A stretch of 12,669 nt of DNA from Burkholderiales bacterium (lineage in GTDB: Bacteria > Pseudomonadota > Gammaproteobacteria > Burkholderiales > Ga0077523): contig JALORJ010000029.1 in assembly GCA_025459035.1 (NCBI GenBank), positions 1 through 12,669 on the forward strand, in the 5' to 3' direction. The notes under the pieces are model-generated. The model saw only the letters and a program-made list of their open reading frames with translations, was not told where the DNA came from and searched no databases. Below, in pieces: positions 5,937 to 12,655 of the stretch (the stretch's first letter is position 1; each line of letters opens with the position of its first letter). A program made the translations under genes and the position numbers.

Positions 5937-8443
5937 CAGTCCTCCTTGACCGCGCGCACCACGTCGGCGCCGAGTGCCTGACGCCCGCTCGCGAGCGCCG
6001 TCAGGGTCGCCAGGCCCAGCAGCGCCGCCGCGAACGTCGCGAGCGCGCCCCACGGCACGTCGACGGTCATGCCCCAGTGGAACGACTGGCGGTTCACGAC
6101 GTGGATCAGGATCAGGCTCATCGCGAAGCCGAGCGCGCCGCCGACCGCGAGCCCGACACCGCCGACGGCCGCCCCCTCGAACGCGAGCACGCGCGCGATC
6201 TCGCCGCGCGTCACCCCGATGTGCCGCAGCATGCCGAACTCGCGCCGGCGCGCGAGCACTTCGGCGCCGACCGCGCTCGACAACCCGAGCAGTCCGATCG
6301 CGACGGCCACGGCCTCGAGCGCGTACGTCACGAAGAAGGTGCGGTCGAAGACCTGCAGCGACAGCGCGCGGATGTCCGCCGGGGTCATGCGCTCGATGCC
6401 GTCGGGCGCAAGCGCGGTGACCGCAGCGCGCACCGCGCCCGGGGCTGCCCCGGGGGCCAGCCACAGGCCGGCGTCGTTGGCGGTGCGGTCGCCGGTCGCG
6501 GCGATGTAGCGCGCGCGGTCGATCAGCACCGCCCCCGCCGGTCGCGCGTAGTCACGCCAGATGCCGCCCACCACGAAGCGCGTCGTGCCGTCGCCCAGCG
6601 GCAGCGCGAGCGTGTCGCCGGGGCCCAGCCGGTGCAGCGCCGCCATCGGCTCGCTGATCCACGCGCGCGGCGTGGCGTCGCGCGCCGGGGCGATCGCCGA
6701 CACCAGCGGCAGGCGCGCTTCGGCGTCGGCGTCGACGTGGTCGCGCGCGAGCACCACGACGGGCGGCTGCGCGGCCGCAAGCCGCAGCGACACCCAGCGC
6801 AGGAACTCGATGCGCCCGACCCCGTCGATCGCGCGCAGCCGCGCCTGATCGTCGGGCGACAGGAAGGCCGAGTCGCCGACGCCGCCGGCGCGCAGGTAGA
6901 GATCGGCGGGCAGGATGCCGTCGAGCCAGTCGACCAGCGACGTGCGCAGCGACGCCACCATGATCGCCATCGCCGTCATCAGGCTCACCGCGGCGACGAT
7001 CGCGGCCAGGCTCACCGCCGCCTGCGCCGGGAACGCCCGCAGTCGCGCACTCGCGAGCGTGGCCGGCACGCCAGGCAACGTCGGCAGCAGCCCGAGCAGC
7101 GCGCGCGTCGCGCGCGGCAGCAGCAGGATCGTGCCGAGCAGCAGCGCCGCGATCGCGCCGTAGCCGAACAGCGGCAGTCCGTCGACCGGCGGCAGCAGCA
7201 CCGCGACGGCCCCCGCGGCCAGCAGCGCGACGCCGGGCCACGGCGCGCGCAACGCATCGAACGCGCGCGCATCGTCGCCCGCCTTCAGCGCCGCCGCCGG
7301 GCGCGCTCGCGCCGCCTCGAGCGCCGGCGCGACGCTGCCGGCGACGGCGGCCGCGAAGCCGCACACGCCGAACACGGCGGTGGCAATCGGATCGATCTGC
7401 AATGTCGGCGCGATACCGCGGAACACGCCGGCGCCAAGGTCCGCGCCGACGAAGCGCAGCGCCAGCGCCGCGAGGCCGATGCCGGCCGCCACGCCGAGCA
7501 GCGCACCGCTGGCACCGACGACCGCGCCTTCGGCCAGCAGCAGCGCGACGACCTGACCGCGCGTGCAGCCGAGCACCCGCAGCAGCGCGAGCTGTGCGCG
7601 CCGGCGCGCGACCGCGAGCGCCTGCGTCGAGAACACCAGCAGCGCGCCGGTGAACAGCGCCACCAGCGCGAGCACGTTCAGGTTCACGCGGTACGCGCGG
7701 GTCATGCGCGCGGTCGTGTCGCCGTCGGCCTCGGGACGCTCGGCGACCACGCCGGGCGGCAGGGCGAGCGCTGCCGCGAACGCCGCGGGCCTCACGCCGT
7801 CGCGCAGCCGCACGTCGATGCGCGTCAGCCGACCGAGCCGACCGAAGTGCGTCTGCGCGGCCGCGATGTCGAGCACGCCGCGCGCGCCCGAGCCGGTGGC
7901 GAGCGTGCCGGCCACGCGCAGTCGTACCGTGCCCAGCCCGGCCTGCAGCGCGATCGTGTCGCCGACCTGCACACCCAGCTGCGTGAGCGCCGTGGCGGAC
8001 AGGAACACGGTGTCGTCGCGCAGCAGGTCGAGCGGATCGGCGTCGTCGGCCAGCCATCCCGGCTGCAGCTGCGACGCGCGGAACAGGTCGACGCCAGCGA
8101 GTGCGAGCACCGCGTCGCGGCCGGCGAGCTTCGCGTCGATCTCGACCCCGGGGCTCGCGACGATGACATCGGGATGGCGCGCGACGGCGGTGTAGAGCGA
8201 CTCGTCGAAGCCGGCGCGCGCGCCGCGCACGACCAGATCGGCGTCACCCGCCACCTGACGTGCCGCGGCGGCGAACTCCCCGACCGCGGCGCCGTTGACC
8301 AGCTGCACCGCAAGGCCGAGCGCGACGCCGATCGCGATCGCCAGCACGGCGACCGCGTAGCGCAGCGGGTGCGCGACGAACGGTGCCGCGACGAGTGCCG
8401 GCCACGGCGTCCCGACACGCAGCGCAGGCGCGGTGCGGCTCAC
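5933..8443 (-). CDS. ABC transporter permease, fused double FtsX-like (AttFG/LolE/YbbP type)
   Basis: 836 residues from a GTG that overlaps the ATPase stop (GTGA). About ten membrane helices can be drawn: one near residues 28-48, three near 255-378, three near 404-498 and three near 705-820. Two large extracytoplasmic domains (about 50-250 and 500-700) lie between. Each half ends in an FtsX-type domain. The coupling segment RRRAQLALLRVLGCTRGQV (281-299) in the first half is mirrored by RRREFGMLRHIGVTRGEI (732-749) in the second. The protein is thus a single-chain fusion of two type-VII ABC exporter subunits that probably use ATP hydrolysis to move or extract a lipid-like substrate. It works with the ATPase upstream and the secreted protein downstream. 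A longer in-frame start at 8533 would overlap the ATPase gene by 94 bp and is unlikely. Confidence 0.92.
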   Translation of the reverse strand: MSRTAPALRVGTPWPALVAAPFVAHPLRYAVAVLAIAIGVALGLAVQLVNGAAVGEFAAAARQVAGDADLVVRGARAGFDESLYTAVARHPDVIVASPGVEIDAKLAGRDAVLALAGVDLFRASQLQPGWLADDADPLDLLRDDTVFLSATALTQLGVQVGDTIALQAGLGTVRLRVAGTLATGSGARGVLDIAAAQTHFGRLGRLTRIDVRLRDGVRPAAFAAALALPPGVVAERPEADGDTTARMTRAYRVNLNVLALVALFTGALLVFSTQALAVARRRAQLALLRVLGCTRGQVVALLLAEGAVVGASGALLGVAAGIGLAALALRFVGADLGAGVFRGIAPTLQIDPIATAVFGVCGFAAAVAGSVAPALEAARARPAAALKAGDDARAFDALRAPWPGVALLAAGAVAVLLPPVDGLPLFGYGAIAALLLGTILLLPRATRALLGLLPTLPGVPATLASARLRAFPAQAAVSLAAIVAAVSLMTAMAIMVASLRTSLVDWLDGILPADLYLRAGGVGDSAFLSPDDQARLRAIDGVGRIEFLRWVSLRLAAAQPPVVVLARDHVDADAEARLPLVSAIAPARDATPRAWISEPMAALHRLGPGDTLALPLGDGTTRFVVGGIWRDYARPAGAVLIDRARYIAATGDRTANDAGLWLAPGAAPGAVRAAVTALAPDGIERMTPADIRALSLQVFDRTFFVTYALEAVAVAIGLLGLSSAVGAEVLARRREFGMLRHIGVTRGEIARVLAFEGAAVGGVGLAVGGALGFAMSLILIHVVNRQSFHWGMTVDVPWGALATFAAALLGLATLTALASGRQALGADVVRAVKEDW

Positions 8444-9117
8444 GCGGGCGGCGCGCCGAAGCCGGCGGCGGTCAGATGCAGATGGCGCGCGGCAGTGGCG
8501 GCCGCGAGCCGCGAATGCGTGACCAGCACGCACGCGGCACCGCTGGCGGCCAGCGTCGTGCGCAGCAGATCGAGCACCGTCGCGGCGTTCTCGGGGTCGA
8601 GGTTGCCGGTCGGCTCGTCGGCCAGCACCAGGCGCGGGCGGTGCACCAGCGCGCGGGCGATCGCGACGCGCTGCAGTTCGCCGCCGGACAGCTCGCGCGG
8701 CAGGCTGCCGGCGCGCGCGTGCAGGCCGACGGCCGCAAGCATCGCCGCGACCCGGTCGGAGGTCTCGCGCGTGTCGACCCCCTGCAGCGCGAGCGGCAGC
8801 GCGACATTGCGCGCGACGCTGAGGTACGGCAGCACGTGGAAAGCCTGGAACACGAAGCCCAGGTGGGTGCGGCGCAGCCGGGTCAGTGCATCGTCGCCGA
8901 GGGTCGCCAGGTCGGTGCCGTCGAGCCGCACCGCGCCGCCGTCGGGCCGGTCGAGCCCCGCCATCAGGTTCAGCAGCGTCGACTTGCCGACGCCGGACTC
9001 ACCGGTGATGGCGACGAACTCGCCGGCCGCCACCGTGAGGTCGACCGCGTCGAGCACGGCGCGCGTGCCGCCGTTCGCGTCCGGGTAGCGGCGCGTGACG
9101 CGATCGAGTTCGAGCAT
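8440..9117 (-). CDS. ABC transporter ATP-binding protein (LolD/MacB-N type)
   Basis: 225 residues with all nucleotide-binding motifs: Walker A GESGVGKST (39-47), Q-loop Gln91, signature LSGGE (143-147), Walker B VLADEP (164-169), D-loop NLD and H-loop His201. Closest in type to the LolD/MacB/AttE ATPases that pair with FtsX-like permeases, and the next gene is one. The start MLELDRVTRRY at 9117 matches the family N-terminus although no clear Shine-Dalgarno is visible; a GTG at 9168 would add 17 alanine/proline-rich residues. The stop overlaps the permease start by 4 nt, so stoichiometric translation is expected. Confidence 0.93.
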   Translation of the reverse strand: MLELDRVTRRYPDANGGTRAVLDAVDLTVAAGEFVAITGESGVGKSTLLNLMAGLDRPDGGAVRLDGTDLATLGDDALTRLRRTHLGFVFQAFHVLPYLSVARNVALPLALQGVDTRETSDRVAAMLAAVGLHARAGSLPRELSGGELQRVAIARALVHRPRLVLADEPTGNLDPENAATVLDLLRTTLAASGAACVLVTHSRLAAATAARHLHLTAAGFGAPPA

Positions 9118-9204
9118 CGGTTCGGGAAAGGCCGGGGGGACGGGAGCGCGCGCGGCAAGAGCGAGCACGCGCCTGTCGCAGACCGTCGCGGGCGGGTGAC
9201 GTTC

Positions 9205-9255
9205 GCGCCCGATCGTCGTGCGCCCGATCGTCGTGCGCCCGATCGTCGTGCGCCC
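9205..9255. repeat. 15-bp tandem repeat, three full copies plus six bases
   Basis: The unit GCGCCCGATCGTCGT on the plus strand is repeated exactly three times (9205-9219, 9220-9234, 9235-9249) and continues with GCGCCC. It lies about 90 bp upstream of the ABC ATPase start codon. Each unit contains CGATCG, a 6-bp palindrome, so the array could be a regularly spaced binding site or a slippage-prone spacer. Confidence 0.9.
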
Positions 9256-9291
9256 GCCCCGGCGGCCCGCCGGACCCGCAGGTCGACAGGC

Positions 9292-9309
9292 CGCCGGTCA
9301 TGACCGGCG
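9292..9309. repeat. 18-bp perfect palindrome
   Basis: CGCCGGTCA/TGACCGGCG is fully self-complementary, with a GTCATGAC core. It is a good candidate operator for a dimeric regulator. Its centre is 61 bp from that of the next palindrome, so the two would sit on nearly the same helix face. Confidence 0.6.
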
Positions 9310-9353
9310 CAGGGTTGGCGAGGTCGGCGCCGCGGGAGTACGTCAGGCCGATG

Positions 9354-9369
9354 TCGGCACGCGTGCCGA
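9354..9369. repeat. 16-bp perfect palindrome
   Basis: TCGGCACG/CGTGCCGA is fully self-complementary. It is the second of two long uninterrupted palindromes in the gap upstream of the ABC operon; the sequence differs from the first, so one protein need not bind both. Confidence 0.55.
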
Positions 9370-9403
9370 GGCGGCCGGGCGACTCGGGGCGAGCCGGTCG
9401 ACT

Positions 9404-9449
9404 GCGTGGCGCCTGCGCCACGCCCCTCGCGGCGGGCCGACGCCGCGAG
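9404..9449. repeat. Two adjacent perfect hairpins
   Basis: An 8-bp stem GCGTGGCG/CGCCACGC with a 4-nt loop (9404-9423) is followed after two bases by a 9-bp stem CTCGCGGCG/CGCCGCGAG with a 6-nt loop (9426-9449). The tandem arrangement suggests RNA structure on whichever strand is transcribed, most likely minus. Confidence 0.5.
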
Positions 9450-9484
9450 CATCACGCCCGCACACCGGGAACCGGCGGCGGGCG

Positions 9485-9520
9485 CCGCGCAGCCGTACCC
9501 GGGTCGGGCGGGCTGCGCGG
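9485..9520 (-). terminator. Stem-loop following the PEP-CTERM gene
   Basis: A perfect 10-bp stem (CCGCGCAGCC/GGCTGCGCGG) with a 16-nt loop starts 9 bp after the stop codon. No T-tract follows on the minus strand. Position fits a terminator, but the missing T-run means it could instead protect the mRNA 3' end. Confidence 0.5.
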
Positions 9521-9529
9521 GGGGCGGCG

Positions 9530-10138
9530 TCAGGCGGCCGAGCGGCGGCGCGTCGCGGCGGCGGCCAGGCCCAGCCCGAGCGCGGCGAACGCCCAGGTCG
9601 ACGGCTCGGGTACGACGCGTAGCGCTTCGAGCTTGACGTCGTCGATGATCGCGCCCGCGTTGTCGCCGCCGGCGTGCGCGAACACGATGCGACCGACCGT
9701 CGCGGAGGTCACGCTGAAGGTGCGCGAGATCGATTCGAGCGTGTTGCCCTGCTTCGTGAACGCCTCGCTGAAGGCACCACCCACCGACACATCGAAGCGG
9801 TTGGAGCCGTTGCCGTTGTTGCCCAGCAGGAAGGACAGCTGGTACGTGCCGGGCAGCAGCGCGAACTCCGCCGCGGTCGTCATCGTCCCGGCATCGCTGG
9901 TACTGCCGTCAAGATCGACGTACAGGCCGTTGCCCGGATAGAAGTCGAAGCTGCCGTTGCCGATCAGGTCGACACTGCCGGCGCTGATCGTCCAGGCGGC
10001 GAATCCCGTGTAGCCGAGGGACGCGGCGCCGCCGTTCTCGGCGTTGAAGTCGTCACTGAACAAGACGGCGGCGTGGCTGACGAGCGGTGCCAGCCCGAGG
10101 GCAGCCACCAGCGCGGTGCGGACAAGACTGCGAGTCAT
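9530..10138 (-). CDS. PEP-CTERM sorting-domain surface protein
   Basis: 202 residues. The signal peptide MTRSLVRTALVAALGLAPLV...SHA is cleaved near residue 23. The mature part is rich in Gly, Ser, Asp and Phe (DDFNAENGG, NGSFDFYPGNGLYVDLDGST) and looks like an all-beta, carbohydrate-binding-like domain. The C-terminus has VPEPS (176-180), a hydrophobic helix and a closing TRRRSAA, the classic PEP-CTERM tripartite tail. Such tails are processed by exosortase and the proteins go to the surface or the exopolysaccharide matrix. No exosortase gene is in the window. The ATG at 10138 is fixed by AGGAG with a 7-nt spacer. The longer frame to 10288 runs through the leader and is not coding. It appears to be a single-gene unit. 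Confidence 0.92.
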   Translation of the reverse strand: MTRSLVRTALVAALGLAPLVSHAAVLFSDDFNAENGGAASLGYTGFAAWTISAGSVDLIGNGSFDFYPGNGLYVDLDGSTSDAGTMTTAAEFALLPGTYQLSFLLGNNGNGSNRFDVSVGGAFSEAFTKQGNTLESISRTFSVTSATVGRIVFAHAGGDNAGAIIDDVKLEALRVVPEPSTWAFAALGLGLAAAATRRRSAA

Positions 10139-10259
10139 CGAAGATCTCCTGGAGAAGTCGGGCGCGAAGGACAACCGTGAGTGCTTGCCGCCTGTGTCGG
10201 CGGTCAGGATCCGGGGGCGCCGCGAACGACAGCCCCCCCTGAATCCAACACTTTGATCG

Positions 10260-10288
10260 TTTATAGCGCTCTCGCCGCCACGCGGCAA
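10260..10288 (-). promoter_or_regulatory. Sigma70-like promoter of the PEP-CTERM gene
   Basis: On the minus strand TTGCCG and TATAAA are separated by exactly 17 nt, in the only AT-rich stretch of this gap. The predicted transcript would start near 10253 and have a leader of about 115 nt before the ATG at 10138. The rest of the gap 10139-10373 shows no gene. Confidence 0.5.
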
Positions 10289-10339
10289 GGATCTTCACGC
10301 CCGCTGGCGGCATCCCCCCGCGGCCAACGCGGGCGTGCC

Positions 10340-10356
10340 GACCGCGCGCCGCGGTC
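10340..10356 (-). terminator. Small GC-rich hairpin after the alkene reductase gene
   Basis: A perfect 7-bp stem GACCGCG/CGCGGTC with a 3-nt loop lies 17 bp after the stop codon. It has no T-run, so it is only a possible terminator. Confidence 0.3.
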
Positions 10357-10373
10357 CCGCATCGTCAGGTCGA

Positions 10374-11429
10374 TCACGCGGCCATCGGATAGTCGATGTA
10401 GCCCTTCTCGCCGCCCGCGTAGTACGTGCTGCTGTCGGGCGTGGCCAGCGCGACGCCGCGGGCGAAGCGCGTCGGCAGGTCGGGGTTGGCGATGAACGGC
10501 GCGCCGAAGACGGCCGCGTCGGCGCGGCCCTCGGCCAGCAGCGCGGTCGCGCTCGCCTGCGTGAGCCCGCCGCCCGCGAGGTACGCGCCGCGAAAGCGCG
10601 GCCGCAGCAGCGCGTGCCAGTCGGTCGGCGAACCGAACAGCGCCACGTGCAGATAGGCGAGCCCCTTGGCGCCGATGGCCGAGACCAGCGTGCCGTAGGT
10701 GTCGACCGGATCGGCGTCGCTGATGTCGTTGAAGGCCATCTCGGGCGACAGCTTGATGCCGACACGGTCGGGGCCGGCGACGCCCGCCATCGCATCCAGC
10801 GTCTCGACGATGAAGCGCGCGCGTGCGGTCGCCGAACCGCCCCACGCGTCGGTGCGCAGGTTGGTGCCCGAGCTGAGGAACTGCATCGGCAGATAGCCCG
10901 ACGCCGCGTGCAGCTCGACCCCGTCGAAGCCGGCATCGAGCGCGCGCTGCGTGGCCTGCGCGTAGCCGGCGATCACGCCGGGGATCTCGGCCGCGTCGAG
11001 GGCGCGCGGCGTGACGTGGTCGCGCATGCCGGCGAGCGTGTACGACCGGCCCTTCGGTCGCACCGCCGACGGCGCGACCGGAATCTCGCCGTCGGGCAGG
11101 AACGACGGATCGCCGATGCGCCCGCTGTGCATGATCTGCGCGACGATGCGCCCGCCGGCCGCGTGCACGGCGTCGGTCACGGCCTTCCAGCCGGCGACGT
11201 GCGCCTCGGTGTACAGGCCCGGCGTGCCGAGATAGCCCTTGCCGGTGGGCACCGGCCAGATGCCCTCGGAGACGATCAGGCCCGCACCGGCGCGCTGGGC
11301 GTAGTACGTCGGATGCAGCGGCGACGGCGAGCCGTCGGGCAGCGCGCGCGAGCGCGTCATCGGCGCCATCACGATGCGGTTGGTCAGCGCGATACGGCCG
11401 GCGGCCAGCGGGTCGAAGAGCGTGGTCAT
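10374..11429 (-). CDS. Alkene reductase, old yellow enzyme family (NemA/XenB-like)
   Basis: 351 residues, an FMN-dependent TIM-barrel enzyme that reduces activated C=C bonds and related electrophiles with NAD(P)H. Visible landmarks are LFDPLAAGRIALTNRIVMAPMTRSRA at the N-terminus, QIMHSGRI (98-105), ELHAASGYLPMQFLSSGTN (172-190), RTDAWGGS (192-199), and FGAPFIANPDLP plus YYAGGEKGYIDYP near the C-terminus. The substrate-binding pair, usually His-x-x-Asn or His-x-x-His, reads His174-A-A-Ser177 here, while the proton-donor Tyr179 is kept. The ATG at 11429 is chosen because it matches the family start and has AGAGGA 8 nt upstream; the in-frame extension to 11612 runs inside the pirin gene. It lies 13 bp after pirin, and the two form an operon. 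Confidence 0.93.
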   Translation of the reverse strand: MTTLFDPLAAGRIALTNRIVMAPMTRSRALPDGSPSPLHPTYYAQRAGAGLIVSEGIWPVPTGKGYLGTPGLYTEAHVAGWKAVTDAVHAAGGRIVAQIMHSGRIGDPSFLPDGEIPVAPSAVRPKGRSYTLAGMRDHVTPRALDAAEIPGVIAGYAQATQRALDAGFDGVELHAASGYLPMQFLSSGTNLRTDAWGGSATARARFIVETLDAMAGVAGPDRVGIKLSPEMAFNDISDADPVDTYGTLVSAIGAKGLAYLHVALFGSPTDWHALLRPRFRGAYLAGGGLTQASATALLAEGRADAAVFGAPFIANPDLPTRFARGVALATPDSSTYYAGGEKGYIDYPMAA

Positions 11430-11442
11430 GGCGGGCGTCCTC

Positions 11443-12147
11443 TCAGGCAAGCATGTCGAACACGAGGAACTCGGCGTCGTTCGCGGCCTTGAACGCGAGC
11501 GTCGCTTCGCCCTGCACCTTGGCGCCGTCGCCGGTCGCCAGCGCAGCGCCGTTGACCTCGACCCGGCCCTTGACCACGTGCACGTACGCCTTGCGGCCCG
11601 GCGCCAGCGCATGCACGAGCGGCGCGTCGTTCGCGGCCAGCACGCTCGCGTACAGACGCGCGTCCTGGTGGATCGTCACCGAGCCGTCGGCGCCGTCGGG
11701 CGAGGCCACGAGACGCAGCCGACCGCGCTTCTCGGCATCGGCGAAGTGCTTCTGCTCGTAGCTCGGGGGGATGCCGCGCTGCGCCGGCTCGACCCAGATC
11801 TGCAGGAAGTGCACGCCGTGGTCGCGCGAATGGTTGTACTCGCTGTGCGCGACGCCGGTCCCGGCGCTCATGCGCTGCACGTCGCCGGGGCGGATCACCG
11901 CGCCCGTGCCCATCGTGTCGTGGTGCTCGAGCGCGCCGTCGATGACGTAGCTGATGATCTCCATGTCGCGGTGCGGATGCGTGCCGAAGCCCATGCCGGG
12001 CGCGACACGGTCCTCGTTGATCACGCGCAGCGGGCCCCAGCCCATCTCGCGCGGGTCGTGGTAGCTCGCGAAGCTGAACGTGTGATGGCTGTCGAGCCAG
12101 CCGTGGTTGGCGTGGCCGCGGTCTTCGGCCTTGCGGATCGTGAGCAC
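11443..12147 (-). CDS. Pirin family protein (cupin; YhaK/quercetinase-like)
   Basis: 234 residues from a GTG. The bicupin fold is recognised by the metal site THPHRDMEIISYV (His57, His59) and GVAHSEYN (His101, Glu103), with the preceding HHTFSFASYHDP motif typical of pirins. Bacterial pirins bind a metal, and some act on quercetin or serve as redox sensors; the function here is not determined by sequence. Start: AAGGAGG with an 8-nt spacer before GTG 12147. The in-frame ATG at 12195 would include the ribosome binding site in the protein and is rejected. Co-transcription with the alkene reductase suggests a shared role in coping with electrophilic or redox-active compounds (inference). Confidence 0.92.
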   Translation of the reverse strand: MLTIRKAEDRGHANHGWLDSHHTFSFASYHDPREMGWGPLRVINEDRVAPGMGFGTHPHRDMEIISYVIDGALEHHDTMGTGAVIRPGDVQRMSAGTGVAHSEYNHSRDHGVHFLQIWVEPAQRGIPPSYEQKHFADAEKRGRLRLVASPDGADGSVTIHQDARLYASVLAANDAPLVHALAPGRKAYVHVVKGRVEVNGAALATGDGAKVQGEATLAFKAANDAEFLVFDMLA

Positions 12148-12177
12148 GGGGGAACCCTCCTTGTTGCGATGCGTTGA

Positions 12178-12245
12178 ACGACGTTGCGTCGTCACGCTGC
12201 CAAGTTAGGGGCGTCCGTCACGCGATCAAAGCGGAGGTTCGTGAC
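12178..12245 (-). promoter_or_regulatory. Candidate promoter and operator of the pirin-alkene reductase operon
   Basis: On the minus strand TTGATC (12224-12229) and TAACTT (12202-12207) are spaced by 16 nt, placing the transcript start near 12195. An inverted repeat GTCACG (12217-12222) / CGTGAC (12240-12245) with a 17-nt gap overlaps the spacer and the -35 region, and another GTCACG lies at 12191-12196. A perfect 6-bp hairpin ACGACG/CGTCGT (12178-12192) would sit at the very 5' end of the mRNA. The layout fits repression or activation by a dimeric regulator, which is not in this window. Confidence 0.35.
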
Positions 12246-12314
12246 CGTGTCTTTCGAATTTCCCGAACAAGCGGCGCGGGGTCGGTCCACGCCTTCGGCG
12301 ATCGATCCTGCCGT

Positions 12315-12542
12315 TCAGCCGCGGTCGGGCACGGGCGCCGGCATCCCGCACAGCTGCGTGTTCGCCAGATCGATGATGGCCGCGGGGTCGAGGTAGGCCC
12401 GCGTCGCCAGCGCGAGCACCGCGGCGGCGGCCAGCACCAGCAGCCATCGCAGCACCCGGCGCCCGCCGGGCCCGGCGAGCAAGCGCGCGGTCGCGGCGAT
12501 CACCGTGTCCGACCGTGCGTCTGCACCGCGCGCCGCCTGCAC
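12315..12542 (-). CDS. Small one-helix membrane protein of unknown function
   Basis: 75 residues if it starts at GTG 12542; an internal GTG at codon 14 is another possible start. Residues 31-48 (LRWLLVLAAAAVLALATR) form one clear membrane helix after a basic cytoplasmic stretch GPGGRR. They are followed by YLDPAAIIDLANTQLCG and a short proline-rich end. The hydrophobicity pattern and positive-inside arrangement look like a real protein, not a shadow frame. A GAGG lies about 10 nt before the GTG. The frame stays open further upstream, so a longer form is possible. I do not recognise a family. It ends 167 bp before the pirin start codon and has no obvious tie to it. Confidence 0.5.
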   Translation of the reverse strand: MQAARGADARSDTVIAATARLLAGPGGRRVLRWLLVLAAAAVLALATRAYLDPAAIIDLANTQLCGMPAPVPDRG

Positions 12543-12615
12543 CGTGCGCAGCCTCAGAACCTGTGAAGGAATTCGCCGCGCCCGAGCGAGCGCGACTGGC
12601 GGTGTCGATCAAGGC

Positions 12616-12655
12616 GCGAAGCGCAGCCGTGGCGGGCTCCACGGCGAGCCTTCGC
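12616..12655. repeat. Long imperfect inverted repeat at the window edge
   Basis: The perfect core GCCGTGG/CCACGGC (12626-12645, 6-nt loop) is flanked by outer arms GCGAAG (12616-12621) and CTTCGC (12650-12655). It may be the edge of a dispersed palindromic repeat, a terminator for a gene outside the window, or an insertion-sequence end. The sequence stops too soon to decide. Confidence 0.45.

Larger units (their letters stand above)
9118..9529. other. Gene-free 412-bp gap rich in repeats and inverted repeats
   Basis: No open frame here has both a credible start and a recognisable product. The gap lies between the stop of the PEP-CTERM gene and the start of the ABC operon, so it must hold the ABC promoter, though I could not draw one with confidence. 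It contains the 15-bp tandem repeat (9205-9255) and perfect inverted repeats at 9259-9273, 9292-9309, 9354-9369, 9404-9423, 9426-9449 and 9485-9520. A structured untranslated leader, small RNA or multi-site operator are all possible. Confidence 0.6.

Noticed and set aside
5936..6464. N-terminal extension of the AttH-like frame to 6464
   Set aside because: It runs in another frame of the permease gene and reads as Arg/Ala/Gly noise. The GTG at 5936 has AAGGAGG and a 4-nt overlap with the permease stop.
5798..9088. A 1096-codon open frame on the plus strand opposite the ABC genes
   Set aside because: Composition is almost only Arg, Ala, Gly, Gln and His with no domain, and it lies antisense to three well-recognised genes. 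Long antisense frames are expected in very GC-rich DNA.
9205..9255. CRISPR-like array
   Set aside because: The 15-bp units are directly adjacent with no spacers, so this is a simple tandem repeat.
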